Below, piece by piece: positions 18,024 through 26,305 of a DNA stretch of 64,000 nt. A model generated the notes under the pieces. It was given only the letters and a program-made list of their open reading frames with translations, was not told the DNA's origin and ran no database searches. The DNA is taken from contig NZ_VOXE01000002.1 in NCBI RefSeq assembly GCF_008014695.1, forward strand, positions 620,001 through 684,000, written 5' to 3'. Source of the DNA: Chryseobacterium sp. (GTDB lineage Bacteria > Bacteroidota > Bacteroidia > Flavobacteriales > Weeksellaceae). The position numbers and the translations under genes were made by a program. Numbering within the stretch: the stretch's first letter is position 1; each line of letters begins with the position of its first letter.

Positions 18024-18380
18024 GTGAAAAAATTACTATTTTCTTTACTGTTTATCGGAAGTTTAACCGTTTTTTCGGAAAAACTTTCCGCGCAGACTAT
18101 TTATAGAGAGCCTGCCACAGCCTCGCAGAAATCTGATGATGGTGTTTTGGTTGCGTATCCAAATCCGGCAAGGGACTTTATTATCGTTAAAGCCAAAGAT
18201 TCTTCTGTAAAAATAAAATCGGTGACTTTTTATTCCATATTGGGAATGCAGATGCTGCAGGTTAATGTCAATATGAATTCCGGGGAAATCAATCTCGAAA
18301 AACTGAGACCAGGCAAGTATCTTATGCGCTATATCATGACCGACAATACCCAGCGAATCACACAAATCATCAAACAATAA
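18024..18380 (+). CDS. Small exported protein made almost only of a T9SS sorting domain
   Basis: A 118-residue product starting at GTG (18024). It has a signal peptide (about 1-24, ending KLSAQ), a linker of about 20 residues, and then a type A T9SS C-terminal sorting domain (VAYPNPARDFIIVKA to QRITQIIKQ). There is almost no passenger between the two. The protein may be a surface mini-protein or a relic of a larger cargo. The promoter and terminator are its own, so it is an independent transcription unit. Confidence 0.85.
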   Translation: MKKLLFSLLFIGSLTVFSEKLSAQTIYREPATASQKSDDGVLVAYPNPARDFIIVKAKDSSVKIKSVTFYSILGMQMLQVNVNMNSGEINLEKLRPGKYLMRYIMTDNTQRITQIIKQ

Positions 18381-18406
18381 TCCTGAATTTCTTCAGGATT
18401 TTTTTT
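18379..18406 (+). terminator. Terminator of the T9SS mini-protein gene
   Basis: AATCCTGAA/TTCAGGATT stem with a TTTC loop and an eight-T run, overlapping the stop codon. Confidence 0.88.
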
Positions 18407-18483
18407 ATACTTAAAGTGATTAATTTCCATTAATTTTAAGAAAAATTTATCATATTTTTAGGAAAAACGCCTGATATTATCAG

Positions 18484-18491
18484 TAAATTTG
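18484..18491 (+). promoter_or_regulatory. -7 box of the BON/SH3 gene pair
   Basis: TAAATTTG, 32 bases before the BON protein start. No convincing -33 element was seen. Confidence 0.45.
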
Positions 18492-18522
18492 GGTATTATT
18501 ATCAACATTAAATCATCCAACT

Positions 18523-19002
18523 ATGAAAAAAACATTTGCAATGGCTGCACTGACAATTGCAGTCGCTTTCGGATCTATCGCCTGTAAAAAGAAAGTTACT
18601 GATGCTGAGCTGCAGACCCAGGCCACAACTGTAGTGACCTCAAATCCAAATGCTTCCGTTGAAGTAAAAGACGGTACGGCTCATTTAAGCGGAACCTTCG
18701 CTGACCAGGCGTCAAGAGACAACATGATTGCTTCACTCAAAGCCATTCCCGGAATTAAGGAAGTGATGGATATGACCACGATTGCAGAACCTGCACCTGT
18801 TGTAACCACTTCGGCAGTTGATCCTGCGAATGTGCAGAAAGTTCAGGATGCACTCAAAGATTTCCCTTCTGTAAAAGCTGAAGTCATCAATGATGAATTG
18901 ACTTTAACCGGAAACGTTTCTGCTGCGCAGGCCCGACAGATTAAGATGTCAGTTGATGCGCTCCAGGTAGGAAAAGTAAACTATAATTACACTGTAAAAT
19001 AA
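18523..19002 (+). CDS. BON domain lipoprotein
   Basis: A 159-residue exported protein. The signal sequence ends AFGSIAC, so Cys21 is a probable lipidation site. Two BON domains follow, about 28-90 (VTSNPNASVEVKDGTAHLSGTF) and 100-158 (DFPSVKAEVINDELTLTGNV). BON domains are thought to bind phospholipid membranes, and OsmY-type proteins protect the envelope under stress. The gene is followed after 6 bases by a BON-like/SH3 protein, suggesting joint envelope work. Confidence 0.86.
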   Translation: MKKTFAMAALTIAVAFGSIACKKKVTDAELQTQATTVVTSNPNASVEVKDGTAHLSGTFADQASRDNMIASLKAIPGIKEVMDMTTIAEPAPVVTTSAVDPANVQKVQDALKDFPSVKAEVINDELTLTGNVSAAQARQIKMSVDALQVGKVNYNYTVK

Positions 19003-19008
19003 TTAAAA

Positions 19009-19428
19009 ATGAGTACGTTACAAAATAAATACGCGGCTGTAATTTCTGCCGCGCAGTCCGCAGGAGTTTCGAACCTTCAGGTTTCTGAACAGGACGGAAT
19101 TCTGTATATTTCAGGAAATGCATCTTCAACAGGAATTAAAGATTCGGTCTGGAATGCATTGGGAACCATAGATTCCACCTATTCCGCTTCGGATATCAAT
19201 CTTGATGTACAGGTGGCTGGTTTGGCTTCCGGAGCTTCACTGAAAGTGGCGACAGAAGATTCGAACCTCAATATCAGACAGGAACCTTCTACAGATGCAG
19301 CTATTGTAGGGAAAGCGGCAAAAGGAGAGTCGGTGACTCTGGTTGAACAAACTTCAGACGACTGGTGGAAAGTAAGAACCGCCGACGGCGAAGAGGGTTA
19401 TGCTTACGCAAGATACCTTCAGGCATAA
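19009..19428 (+). CDS. BON-like and bacterial SH3 domain protein
   Basis: A 139-residue protein. Residues about 5-70 look like another BON-type unit (SEQDGILYISGNASSTGIKDSVWNAL). Residues about 78-138 form a bacterial SH3 domain (LKVATEDSNLNIRQEP, then GESVTLVEQTSDDWWKV and GEEGYAYARYL), a fold that often binds cell wall. No signal peptide is seen, so its location is uncertain. It is in operon with the BON lipoprotein 6 bases upstream. Confidence 0.85.
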   Translation: MSTLQNKYAAVISAAQSAGVSNLQVSEQDGILYISGNASSTGIKDSVWNALGTIDSTYSASDINLDVQVAGLASGASLKVATEDSNLNIRQEPSTDAAIVGKAAKGESVTLVEQTSDDWWKVRTADGEEGYAYARYLQA

Positions 19429-19447
19429 TTTTTTTTAAAATATTTTC

Positions 19448-19477
19448 AAAACCTCCGTATTTTCCGGAGGTTTTTTT
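19448..19477 (+). terminator. Terminator of the BON/SH3 operon
   Basis: ACCTCCG/CGGAGGT stem with A-rich left flank and seven Ts on the right, 20 bases after the stop. Confidence 0.88.
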
Positions 19478-19484
19478 ATGGACA

Positions 19485-19533
19485 GTGTTTTCTTTGGTTG
19501 CGGCGGCGAAGCCGCCGCAACCAAAGAAAACAC
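19485..19533. repeat. Perfect 23-bp inverted repeat with 3-base loop
   Basis: Positions 19485-19507 and 19511-19533 are exact reverse complements separated by GAA, with a GC-rich core (GGCGGC GAA GCCGCC). There is no T run after it, and a normal terminator already stands 8 bases before. It is therefore more likely a palindromic intergenic repeat than a terminator. No second copy was seen in this window. Confidence 0.92.
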
Positions 19534-19582
19534 CTTCAACAATGGCGAAGCTACTTTCATTAGGGTTTTTCAAGAAAAAACA

Positions 19583-19590
19583 TATATTTG
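19583..19590 (+). promoter_or_regulatory. -7 box of the dicarboxylate symporter gene
   Basis: TATATTTG, 58 bases before the start codon. Confidence 0.45.
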
Positions 19591-19648
19591 TAATTCTTAG
19601 GAAAGTCAATTACACCTGGTTTTTCCTTAAAACTTAAATAACTTATTC

Positions 19649-20899
19649 ATGAAAGGTCAAAACAAGCTGTTCATCGCCATTATTATTGCACTTATTTTAG
19701 GCGTTATAATGGGCGGAATCGTTCACACCCAATATCCTGAAAATTCAGACGGGTTTGCCAGTAACATTAAACTTCTGGGTACCATTTTCATCCGCCTGGT
19801 CCAGATGATTATTGCGCCGCTTGTTTTTACTACGCTGGTAGTAGGTATTGCAAAAATGAGTGACATCAAAATGATAGGAAGGGTAGGATCGAAAGCCATG
19901 CTTTGGTTTATTACCGCTTCACTCGTTTCTCTTTTTATAGGCTTGATTTTTGTTAACTGGCTGGAGCCGGGACATGTAACGCAATTGCCGATTCAGGATG
20001 CCAGTTCTGCCGAAGAACTGCTGAAGACGAGCAAAGGTTTTTCGTTGGAGGATTTTGTAAAACACATTATTCCGAAAAGTATTTTTGAAGCTTTTGCTAC
20101 GAATGAAGTTCTGCAGATTGTAGTTTTTTCAATCATGTTCGGCGTTGCACTGGCCAATATGGGTGAAGAATATGTAAAACCAATCATCAAAGCCTTCGAT
20201 ATTTGTGCGCATGCGATTCTGAAAATGGTGGGTTATATCATGTGGTTTGCACCGCTCGGTGTTTTGGGAGCAATTGCCGCAGTGGTTGCGACAAACGGTT
20301 TCGAAATATTTAAAGTGTACGCAATCTATCTCCGCGATTTCTTCTTTGCACTGGCTGTTTTGTGGCTCGTGTTGTGTATCGTAGGGTATATCATTTTAGG
20401 GAACAGGCTTTTTGAACTCATCAGAAGGATCAAGGCCCCTTTGCTTATAGCATTTTCCACAACAAGTTCCGAAGCTGTTTTTCCGAAACTGGTGGAAGAA
20501 CTCGAACGTTTTGGATGCAACAACAGAATTGTTTCATTTATCTTGCCATTAGGATATTCCTTCAACCTTGATGGAAGCATGATGTACATGACTTTCGCGT
20601 CAATTTTTATTGCCCAGATTTATGGGATCGAGATGTCCCTTGGTCAGCAGATTACAATGCTTTTGGTGCTGATGCTGACCTCAAAAGGAATTGCAGGTGT
20701 TCCAAGAGCCAGCTTGGTGATTATCGTAGCTACGTGTACGATGTTCGGAATTCCGCCCGAAGGAATTGCCCTTATTCTTCCGATTGATCACTTTTGCGAT
20801 ATGGGAAGAAGTATGACCAATGTTTTAGGAAATGCGTTGGCAACTTCCTCTGTTTCAAAATGGGAAGGACAGCTGGACAATCACGGCGGAGATCTTTAA
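19649..20899 (+). CDS. Dicarboxylate/amino acid:cation symporter
   Basis: A 416-residue inner-membrane transporter of the DAACS (GltP/DctA) family with eight expected transmembrane helices and two re-entrant hairpins. The family signatures are present: IAFSTTSSEAVFPKL (HP1 serine-rich loop), LPLGYSFNLDGSMMYM (TM7 NMDG-like motif) and SKGIAGVPRASLVII (HP2), with a final DHFCDMGRSMTNVLGNALAT (TM8). It imports glutamate, aspartate or C4-dicarboxylates with H+ or Na+. The exact substrate is not decided by sequence. Confidence 0.94.
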   Translation: MKGQNKLFIAIIIALILGVIMGGIVHTQYPENSDGFASNIKLLGTIFIRLVQMIIAPLVFTTLVVGIAKMSDIKMIGRVGSKAMLWFITASLVSLFIGLIFVNWLEPGHVTQLPIQDASSAEELLKTSKGFSLEDFVKHIIPKSIFEAFATNEVLQIVVFSIMFGVALANMGEEYVKPIIKAFDICAHAILKMVGYIMWFAPLGVLGAIAAVVATNGFEIFKVYAIYLRDFFFALAVLWLVLCIVGYIILGNRLFELIRRIKAPLLIAFSTTSSEAVFPKLVEELERFGCNNRIVSFILPLGYSFNLDGSMMYMTFASIFIAQIYGIEMSLGQQITMLLVLMLTSKGIAGVPRASLVIIVATCTMFGIPPEGIALILPIDHFCDMGRSMTNVLGNALATSSVSKWEGQLDNHGGDL

Positions 20900-20918
20900 G
20901 ATATAAACCAATAATATC

Positions 20919-20950
20919 AAAACTTCGGGAGTAGTCCCGAAGTTTTTTTT
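20919..20950. terminator. Bidirectional terminator between symporter and GH92 genes
   Basis: AAAACTTCGGGA and TCCCGAAGTTTT pair perfectly around GTAG, ending in a T run. The flanking genes converge. Confidence 0.93.
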
Positions 20951-20952
20951 GC

Positions 20953-23766
20953 TTATTTCACTTCAATTTCATCCACAAAAATAAATGCTTCACCGCCAAA
21001 ACCCTGATGCCATTCCGGAAGTTTTCCGAAATTTTTGGCCACAATTTTAAGATATCTGGCTTCTGTAGGAACAATCTGCGCCCTGAATTTGCGGATGGTG
21101 TTTTCGGTGACTTTCGGATCCAACGTATTTTCCACCGTGGCCATTCTGAAAAAATCTTTATTGTTGGAGGACAGATAATATTCCACTTCAGAGGGCATCA
21201 GAATCCAGCTGCGGCTGTCCTGCAAATATCTGGATGAAATTTCAGTGATCTTTCTCTGCATTTTTAGATCAACTATGGCCACAAAATCCTGGCCCTGAAA
21301 TCCCTGCCAGTTGCCTTTTCTCCAGTTTTCGTCGCCCAAAACGCCATCAATCAGACCGGTTTTTCCACCTGCATCATATTGCGGATTGTATACGGATTGG
21401 GTTTCAATAGACCAGTTGTTCGGTTTCCGGTAGAATACTGCATTTACTACAGAACTTTTGACCCCTGTGTTTTCAGAATAGGCAGAAACAGTTGTTGTTT
21501 TTGCAATAAGGAAAGGTTTTTTATAGGGAATAAACCGTTTTCTGACATTCGCATCATCTTCATTTATCGTCAGATAGAATATTCGGTCTTTTGGATGAAG
21601 TGGTTTCAATTCCACCTTCATCGGTTGTTCAAAAACAGGACTTTGTGCGGTTACAAGCGGTGCCGTTACGACCTGTGCAGTGTTTTTTTCGGTTCTTGTT
21701 TTCAGATTTTCAAAACCGAGGGTTTGCAGCTGACCTTTTGGAGTCTCCGGAGTGATGACTTTGGATGTTCCGTCGTCAAAATTAATTTTTATTTTTTCAA
21801 AATAAGGTTTTGTCGTTTCCCAGCCTGCCCTGCCCGGTGTAACGGGATAAATTCCCATGGCACTCAGGACAAACCAAGCACTCATCTGTCCGCAGTCTTC
21901 ATTGCCAATCAGTCCGTCGGGGGTGTTTTTGTAAAAATTATCGAGAATGAATTTAACTTTTTCGTCTGTTTTAGCCGGCTGATCCACAAAATTATAAAGA
22001 TAGGCGATATGGTGACTGGGCTCATTTCCCTGAGCATACTGTCCGATTAAACCGGTCAGATCTGCCTGTTCGCGGCCGGTAGTTTTTTCTGAAGCCGAAA
22101 ACATACGGTCCAGAAATTTTTCAAAATTTGCTTTTCCGCCATGAGCGCTGATGAGCCCTTCAACATCCTGAGGGACAAAAAAGGAATAGTGCCACGAATT
22201 TCCCTCTGTGAAATTGTTGTTCACTTCGCGCGGTTCGAAAGGCTGTACCCAGTTTCCGTTTTTTCTTGCCTGCATGAAACCCGTTTCAGGATTGTACAGG
22301 TTTTTCCAGCCCTGGGAACGTTTCATGAAATAGTGGTAATCATCGTTTCTGCCAAGAACCAAAGCCATTTGGGCAATGCACCAGTCATCGTAGGCATATT
22401 CCAGAGTCTTTGAAACGTTTTCATGCTCATCTTCCACAGAGATATATCCGTTCTGTTTATAGGCATTCAGCCCAAAGTGGTCTTCCATCGCTGATTTTTT
22501 TGCAGTTTCAAAAGCTTTTTCATAATCGAAGCCCTTAATTCCTTTAACCATCGCATCAGCGATTACAGAGACTGAGTGGTAACCGATCATACAGAAGGTT
22601 TCATTGCCTGCAAGCTCCCAAACCGGCAGCCTGCCTCCCTCCTCATATTGTCTGATGAAGGTATTGATGAAATCAGAAGTTCTTTTTTTGTCGATTAAAG
22701 TCATCAAAGGATGGTAGGCGCGGAAGGTATCCCACAGGGAGAATACGGTATAATAGCCAAAGTTTTCTGCGGTATGGATTTTACGGTCGCGGCCGCGGTA
22801 TTTGCCGTCGACATCCATTGCGATGTTCGGCTGCATCATGGTGTGGTAAAGTGCCGTATAAAAGACGGCGAGTTTATCGCGGTCAGCGGAGGTGACTTCA
22901 ATTTTTGAAAGTTCTTTGTTCCAATCGGTTTGGGCCTGTTTTTTAATGGATTCAAAATCATTTGAATTTCCTTCGGCACGCATGTTTTTTTCGGCACCTT
23001 CATACCCTGTCGGGGAAATGGAAACTTTCACGAGAATTTTCTCGCCTTTTTTTACTGATGAAGATAATGCTAAAGCTAATTCATTTCCATTAAAAATTGA
23101 TTGAACTCCATCTGTACTTTTTCCAGCTTTTTTTGTTTTCGAAAGATTCATCGGCTTTGAAAACTCGATTCGGGCGTAAACATGCTGGTCTGTAGCCCAC
23201 GCTTCGCTTCTTCGGAAGACTTCAACCGTTTTATCGTCAATGATTTTTACTTCGCCTTCCAGAAGTTTATCGCGGTGATTTAAATCCAAAATAATATTTG
23301 CGGTTCCGGTTTTGTTGAACGTGTATTCATGGTAACCGACCCGTTTGGTAGCCGTGAGTTGTACATCAATATCATATTTATTGAGTTTAACGGAATAAAA
23401 ACCGGCCTCTGCCTTCTCATTTTTGTGCGAAAATCCTGAAGCGTAACTTTTAGGATCAAGACTTGGAGTGCCCATCGTAGGCATAAGCATCATATCTCCA
23501 AAATCGGATACGCCTGTTCCGTTAAGGTGCGTATGAGAAAATCCGTAGATGATGCTGTCAGAATAATGATATCCGCTGCAGCCGTCCCAGCTGCCGTCAA
23601 TTCTCGTGTCGGGAGAGAGCTGAACCATGCCGAAAGGTACTGTGGCACCGGGAAAAGTATGACCATGGCCGCCGGTTCCAATAAAAGGATTGACATATTG
23701 GGCGAAATCCTGCGCATTAAGGCTTAGAAATGAAAGAAAAAAGATAAAAAAAACGGTTTTTTTCAT
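20953..23766 (-). CDS. Secreted GH92 family alpha-mannosidase
   Basis: A 937-residue exported glycoside hydrolase. The signal peptide is about 1-18 (FLSLNAQ). The N-terminal domain starts with the GH92 hallmark YVNPFIGTGGHGHTFPGATVPFGMVQLSPDT. The (alpha/alpha)6 catalytic domain carries GLIGQYAQGNEPSHHIAYLY and NEDCGQMSAWFVLSAMGIYP. The last ~150 residues (about 785-937) form a discoidin-like carbohydrate-binding module (VAIVDLKMQRKITEISSRYL to IFVDEIEVK). GH92 enzymes are Ca2+-dependent exo-alpha-mannosidases, mostly alpha-1,2, acting on N-glycan or fungal mannan. There is no T9SS domain and no SusCD pair beside it, so it is not in an obvious polysaccharide locus. Confidence 0.93.
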   Translation of the reverse strand: MKKTVFFIFFLSFLSLNAQDFAQYVNPFIGTGGHGHTFPGATVPFGMVQLSPDTRIDGSWDGCSGYHYSDSIIYGFSHTHLNGTGVSDFGDMMLMPTMGTPSLDPKSYASGFSHKNEKAEAGFYSVKLNKYDIDVQLTATKRVGYHEYTFNKTGTANIILDLNHRDKLLEGEVKIIDDKTVEVFRRSEAWATDQHVYARIEFSKPMNLSKTKKAGKSTDGVQSIFNGNELALALSSSVKKGEKILVKVSISPTGYEGAEKNMRAEGNSNDFESIKKQAQTDWNKELSKIEVTSADRDKLAVFYTALYHTMMQPNIAMDVDGKYRGRDRKIHTAENFGYYTVFSLWDTFRAYHPLMTLIDKKRTSDFINTFIRQYEEGGRLPVWELAGNETFCMIGYHSVSVIADAMVKGIKGFDYEKAFETAKKSAMEDHFGLNAYKQNGYISVEDEHENVSKTLEYAYDDWCIAQMALVLGRNDDYHYFMKRSQGWKNLYNPETGFMQARKNGNWVQPFEPREVNNNFTEGNSWHYSFFVPQDVEGLISAHGGKANFEKFLDRMFSASEKTTGREQADLTGLIGQYAQGNEPSHHIAYLYNFVDQPAKTDEKVKFILDNFYKNTPDGLIGNEDCGQMSAWFVLSAMGIYPVTPGRAGWETTKPYFEKIKINFDDGTSKVITPETPKGQLQTLGFENLKTRTEKNTAQVVTAPLVTAQSPVFEQPMKVELKPLHPKDRIFYLTINEDDANVRKRFIPYKKPFLIAKTTTVSAYSENTGVKSSVVNAVFYRKPNNWSIETQSVYNPQYDAGGKTGLIDGVLGDENWRKGNWQGFQGQDFVAIVDLKMQRKITEISSRYLQDSRSWILMPSEVEYYLSSNNKDFFRMATVENTLDPKVTENTIRKFRAQIVPTEARYLKIVAKNFGKLPEWHQGFGGEAFIFVDEIEVK

Positions 23767-23865
23767 AATAGAAAGTAAACAGTGAAGGTATCAAAAAAAA
23801 TAAGGAAAGGCAAAACATGAACTTTATCTATTGCTTTTATTGATTCTAAATAAGAAAATAATCCG

Positions 23866-23873
23866 TAAATTTG
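23866..23873 (+). promoter_or_regulatory. -7 box of mrp-nifU operon
   Basis: TAAATTTG, 22 bases before the Mrp start. A TTG at 23840-23842 lies slightly farther upstream than ideal for the -33 element. Confidence 0.5.
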
Positions 23874-23895
23874 TCCCTCAATTTAGCGTAAAATT

Positions 23896-24999
23896 ATGTT
23901 GACGAAAGTTAAAGTTCAGGAGTTTCTGAAAGAGATAGAAGTAGATGATCTGGTGAATAATTTCCAGGTCGTGGGGAATGATGTTTATATTGATATGACC
24001 GCCCATTCACCCGCCATGCACGAAAAGAAAAAACTCGAAGCGGCCATGAAGCAGGCTTTTGCTTCGGAATTTGGAGAAGAAGTTGTTCTGAAACTCAAAA
24101 TCGCTTCGCCGGAACCTTCCCAGGTTCAGCAGAACCAGATCAAAGGAAAACAGATTCCCGGAATCCAGAACATCATTGCCATCGCCTCCGGAAAAGGTGG
24201 AGTAGGGAAATCTACCGTTGCTGCTAACCTGGCAGTGACCTTGGCAAAAATGGGTTTCAAAGTCGGGATTCTCGATGCTGATATTTACGGACCTTCGGTT
24301 CCAACGATGTTCGATACAGAGGGTGCTAAACCTATTTCTGTGGAGAAAGACGGTAAAAACCTGATGAAACCGATCGAAAATTACGGCGTGAAAATGCTGT
24401 CAATCGGATATTTTTCCGGAGCAAATCAGGCAGTAGTATGGCGCGGACCAATGGCGAGCAAAGCTTTGAACCAAATGATTCGCGACGCAGACTGGGGTGA
24501 ACTCGATTTTCTCTTAATCGATCTGCCGCCGGGAACAGGTGATATCCATCTTTCCATTATCCAGGAAGTTCCGGTAACAGGAGCTGTTATTGTGAGTACG
24601 CCGCAGCATATTGCGCTGGCCGATGTAAGAAAAGGAATCGCGATGTTCCAGATGGAAAGCATCAACATCCCTGTCTTAGGTCTGATTGAAAATATGTCGT
24701 ACTTTACACCGGAAGAATTGCCGGAAAACAAATATTATATTTTCGGTAATCAGGGTGCACAATATATGGCGGAAGATTTGGGGATACCGGTTCTGGGAGA
24801 AATTCCGTTGATTCAGAGCATCCGTGAAGCCGGTGATGTGGGAAGACCTGCAGCACTTCAGGAAGGTTCTAAAATTGAAGAAATATACAAAACCACGGCT
24901 CAGAATATGATTGAAAGTCTCGTGGAAAGAAATAAAAGCCTTCCCGCAACCGAAGCCGTTAAAATTACGACGATGGCCGGCTGTTCTCCCAAAAAATAA
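23896..24999 (+). CDS. Mrp/NBP35 family iron-sulfur cluster carrier ATPase
   Basis: A 367-residue P-loop protein. Residues 1-75 form a DUF59/MIP18-type domain. The deviant Walker A ASGKGGVGKST starts at about residue 96, followed by LDADIYGPSVPTMF and FLLIDLPPGTGD, as in ApbC/Mrp proteins that carry and deliver [4Fe-4S] clusters. The usual CxxC bridging motif is not obvious. A lone Cys is near the end (TTMAGCSPKK). It is followed by a NifU-type scaffold gene, which supports an Fe-S role. Confidence 0.92.
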   Translation: MLTKVKVQEFLKEIEVDDLVNNFQVVGNDVYIDMTAHSPAMHEKKKLEAAMKQAFASEFGEEVVLKLKIASPEPSQVQQNQIKGKQIPGIQNIIAIASGKGGVGKSTVAANLAVTLAKMGFKVGILDADIYGPSVPTMFDTEGAKPISVEKDGKNLMKPIENYGVKMLSIGYFSGANQAVVWRGPMASKALNQMIRDADWGELDFLLIDLPPGTGDIHLSIIQEVPVTGAVIVSTPQHIALADVRKGIAMFQMESINIPVLGLIENMSYFTPEELPENKYYIFGNQGAQYMAEDLGIPVLGEIPLIQSIREAGDVGRPAALQEGSKIEEIYKTTAQNMIESLVERNKSLPATEAVKITTMAGCSPKK

Positions 25000-25044
25000 G
25001 GATTCGTCCGGAAGACCATTTGGTTCATATCAAAAAAACAAAAA

Positions 25045-25293
25045 ATGACTACAGAAATAAATCACGAAGCCACCGTCACTAAAGTAATGTTTGCACTCGA
25101 AAGCATTCGTCCGTTTCTGAATAAAGACGGCGGCGATATAGAACTCATCGATGTCAAGGATCAGAAAGTGTACGTAAGACTTCAGGGCAACTGTAACGGC
25201 TGCCCGATGAGTTTTTCCACCATGAAACTCGGCGTTGAAAATACCATCAAACAGCACGCCCCGGAAATTCTGGAGGTTCTGAGTGTAGAGTAG
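25045..25293 (+). CDS. NifU C-terminal domain Fe-S scaffold protein
   Basis: An 82-residue protein that is a single NifU C-terminal (Nfu) domain: RPFLNKDGGDIELIDVKD, then GNCNGCPMSFSTMKLGVEN with the CxxC that binds a [4Fe-4S] cluster between two subunits. It lies 45 bases after the Mrp-type ATPase and is probably cotranscribed, giving a compact Fe-S scaffold and carrier pair. Confidence 0.94.
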   Translation: MTTEINHEATVTKVMFALESIRPFLNKDGGDIELIDVKDQKVYVRLQGNCNGCPMSFSTMKLGVENTIKQHAPEILEVLSVE

Positions 25294-25310
25294 ATGCGAT
25301 TAATAATGAT

Positions 25311-25344
25311 AAAAAAAGACGGGCTTTAAAGTCCGTCTTTTTAT
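25311..25344. terminator. Terminator between nifU-type gene and ppx
   Basis: AAAAAGACGG and CCGTCTTTTT pair around GCTTTAAAGT, which itself can extend the stem. Flanking genes converge. Confidence 0.85.
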
Positions 25345-25368
25345 TTTTATTAAAACAATCCAACCAGG

Positions 25369-26259
25369 TTAAACCGGTTTTTTCTGTAAATGATCATAAA
25401 TGCTGTGAATCAGGCCGTCGGCAACAGAGATTTTGGGAACAAAAATTTTGGTGATTTCAGACCAGCTCATCACATTATTGAATATTTCCAGCGCCGGGAC
25501 CAGAACGTCGGCCCGGTCTTCCCGCAGCCCGAATTTGCTCATTCGTTCCTCAAGCGTAAGCTCATTCATTTCTTTATAATATTTTTTCAGATACGCCGTC
25601 GACATGGGTTTGCCGTCTTTGGTTTTGCTCATGGAGAAAATTTTGTTGATATTTCCCCCTGAACCGATGGCCAGAATCGGTTTTTTGCTGTTGATGTTTT
25701 TCCGGATTTCTTCTTTGAGTTCTTTCCAGTGGTCTTCTGTCACGAGATTATTCAGCAATCTTATGGTGCCGATGTTGAAGGAATGCTCATATTCCATTTT
25801 TCCGTTTTCGTAGAAGGTGAGTTCCGTAGACCCGCCGCCAACATCGATGTACAGATAGGCAAAATCTTTGTCAAGACCTTCTGCAACATGGTTTTCATAA
25901 ATTAAGGTCGCCTCTTCGTCACCTGAAATAATCTCAATGTTAATTCCTGAGGATTCTTTGACTTTGCGGATGATTTCCGGGCCGTTTTCAGCATCGCGCA
26001 TCGCACTGGTTGCACACGCGCGGTAATGTTCCACTTTATAGATTTTCATCAGATCCGAGAAAACACGCATGGAATCAAGGACCATCTGTTCCCGTTCTTC
26101 CCCGATCTTCCCTTTCGCAAAAACATCCATTCCCAGTCGCAGCGGGATGCGCAGCAGATTAAGTTTCGTAAATTCGGTCTTTCCTTTTTGGGGTTCCGAA
26201 ACTTCATTGATCAAAAGCCTCGCCGCGTTGCTTCCGATGTCTATGGCCGCTATTCTCAT
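25369..26259 (-). CDS. Exopolyphosphatase, Ppx/GppA family
   Basis: A 296-residue actin-fold (ASKHA) phosphatase. IDIGSNAARLLI at residues 5-16 is the first phosphate loop, YIDVGGGSTELTFY the second, and LAIGSGGNINKIF the third. The length matches short bacterial Ppx/GppA proteins that lack the C-terminal HD domain of E. coli PPX. It should release phosphate from polyphosphate or hydrolyse pppGpp. The polyphosphate kinase gene ends upstream and points the same way, favouring polyphosphate. Confidence 0.92.
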   Translation of the reverse strand: MRIAAIDIGSNAARLLINEVSEPQKGKTEFTKLNLLRIPLRLGMDVFAKGKIGEEREQMVLDSMRVFSDLMKIYKVEHYRACATSAMRDAENGPEIIRKVKESSGINIEIISGDEEATLIYENHVAEGLDKDFAYLYIDVGGGSTELTFYENGKMEYEHSFNIGTIRLLNNLVTEDHWKELKEEIRKNINSKKPILAIGSGGNINKIFSMSKTKDGKPMSTAYLKKYYKEMNELTLEERMSKFGLREDRADVLVPALEIFNNVMSWSEITKIFVPKISVADGLIHSIYDHLQKKPV

Positions 26260-26279
26260 TATTTGGTTTTAATTCTGGA

Positions 26280-26287
26280 CAAAAATA
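26280..26287 (-). promoter_or_regulatory. -7 box of ppx
   Basis: The minus strand reads TATTTTTG, 20 bases before the ppx start and inside the short gap after ppk1. The gene may therefore have its own promoter besides read-through. Confidence 0.5.
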
Positions 26288-26305
26288 CTCATTCTCAGCG
26301 ACGTT

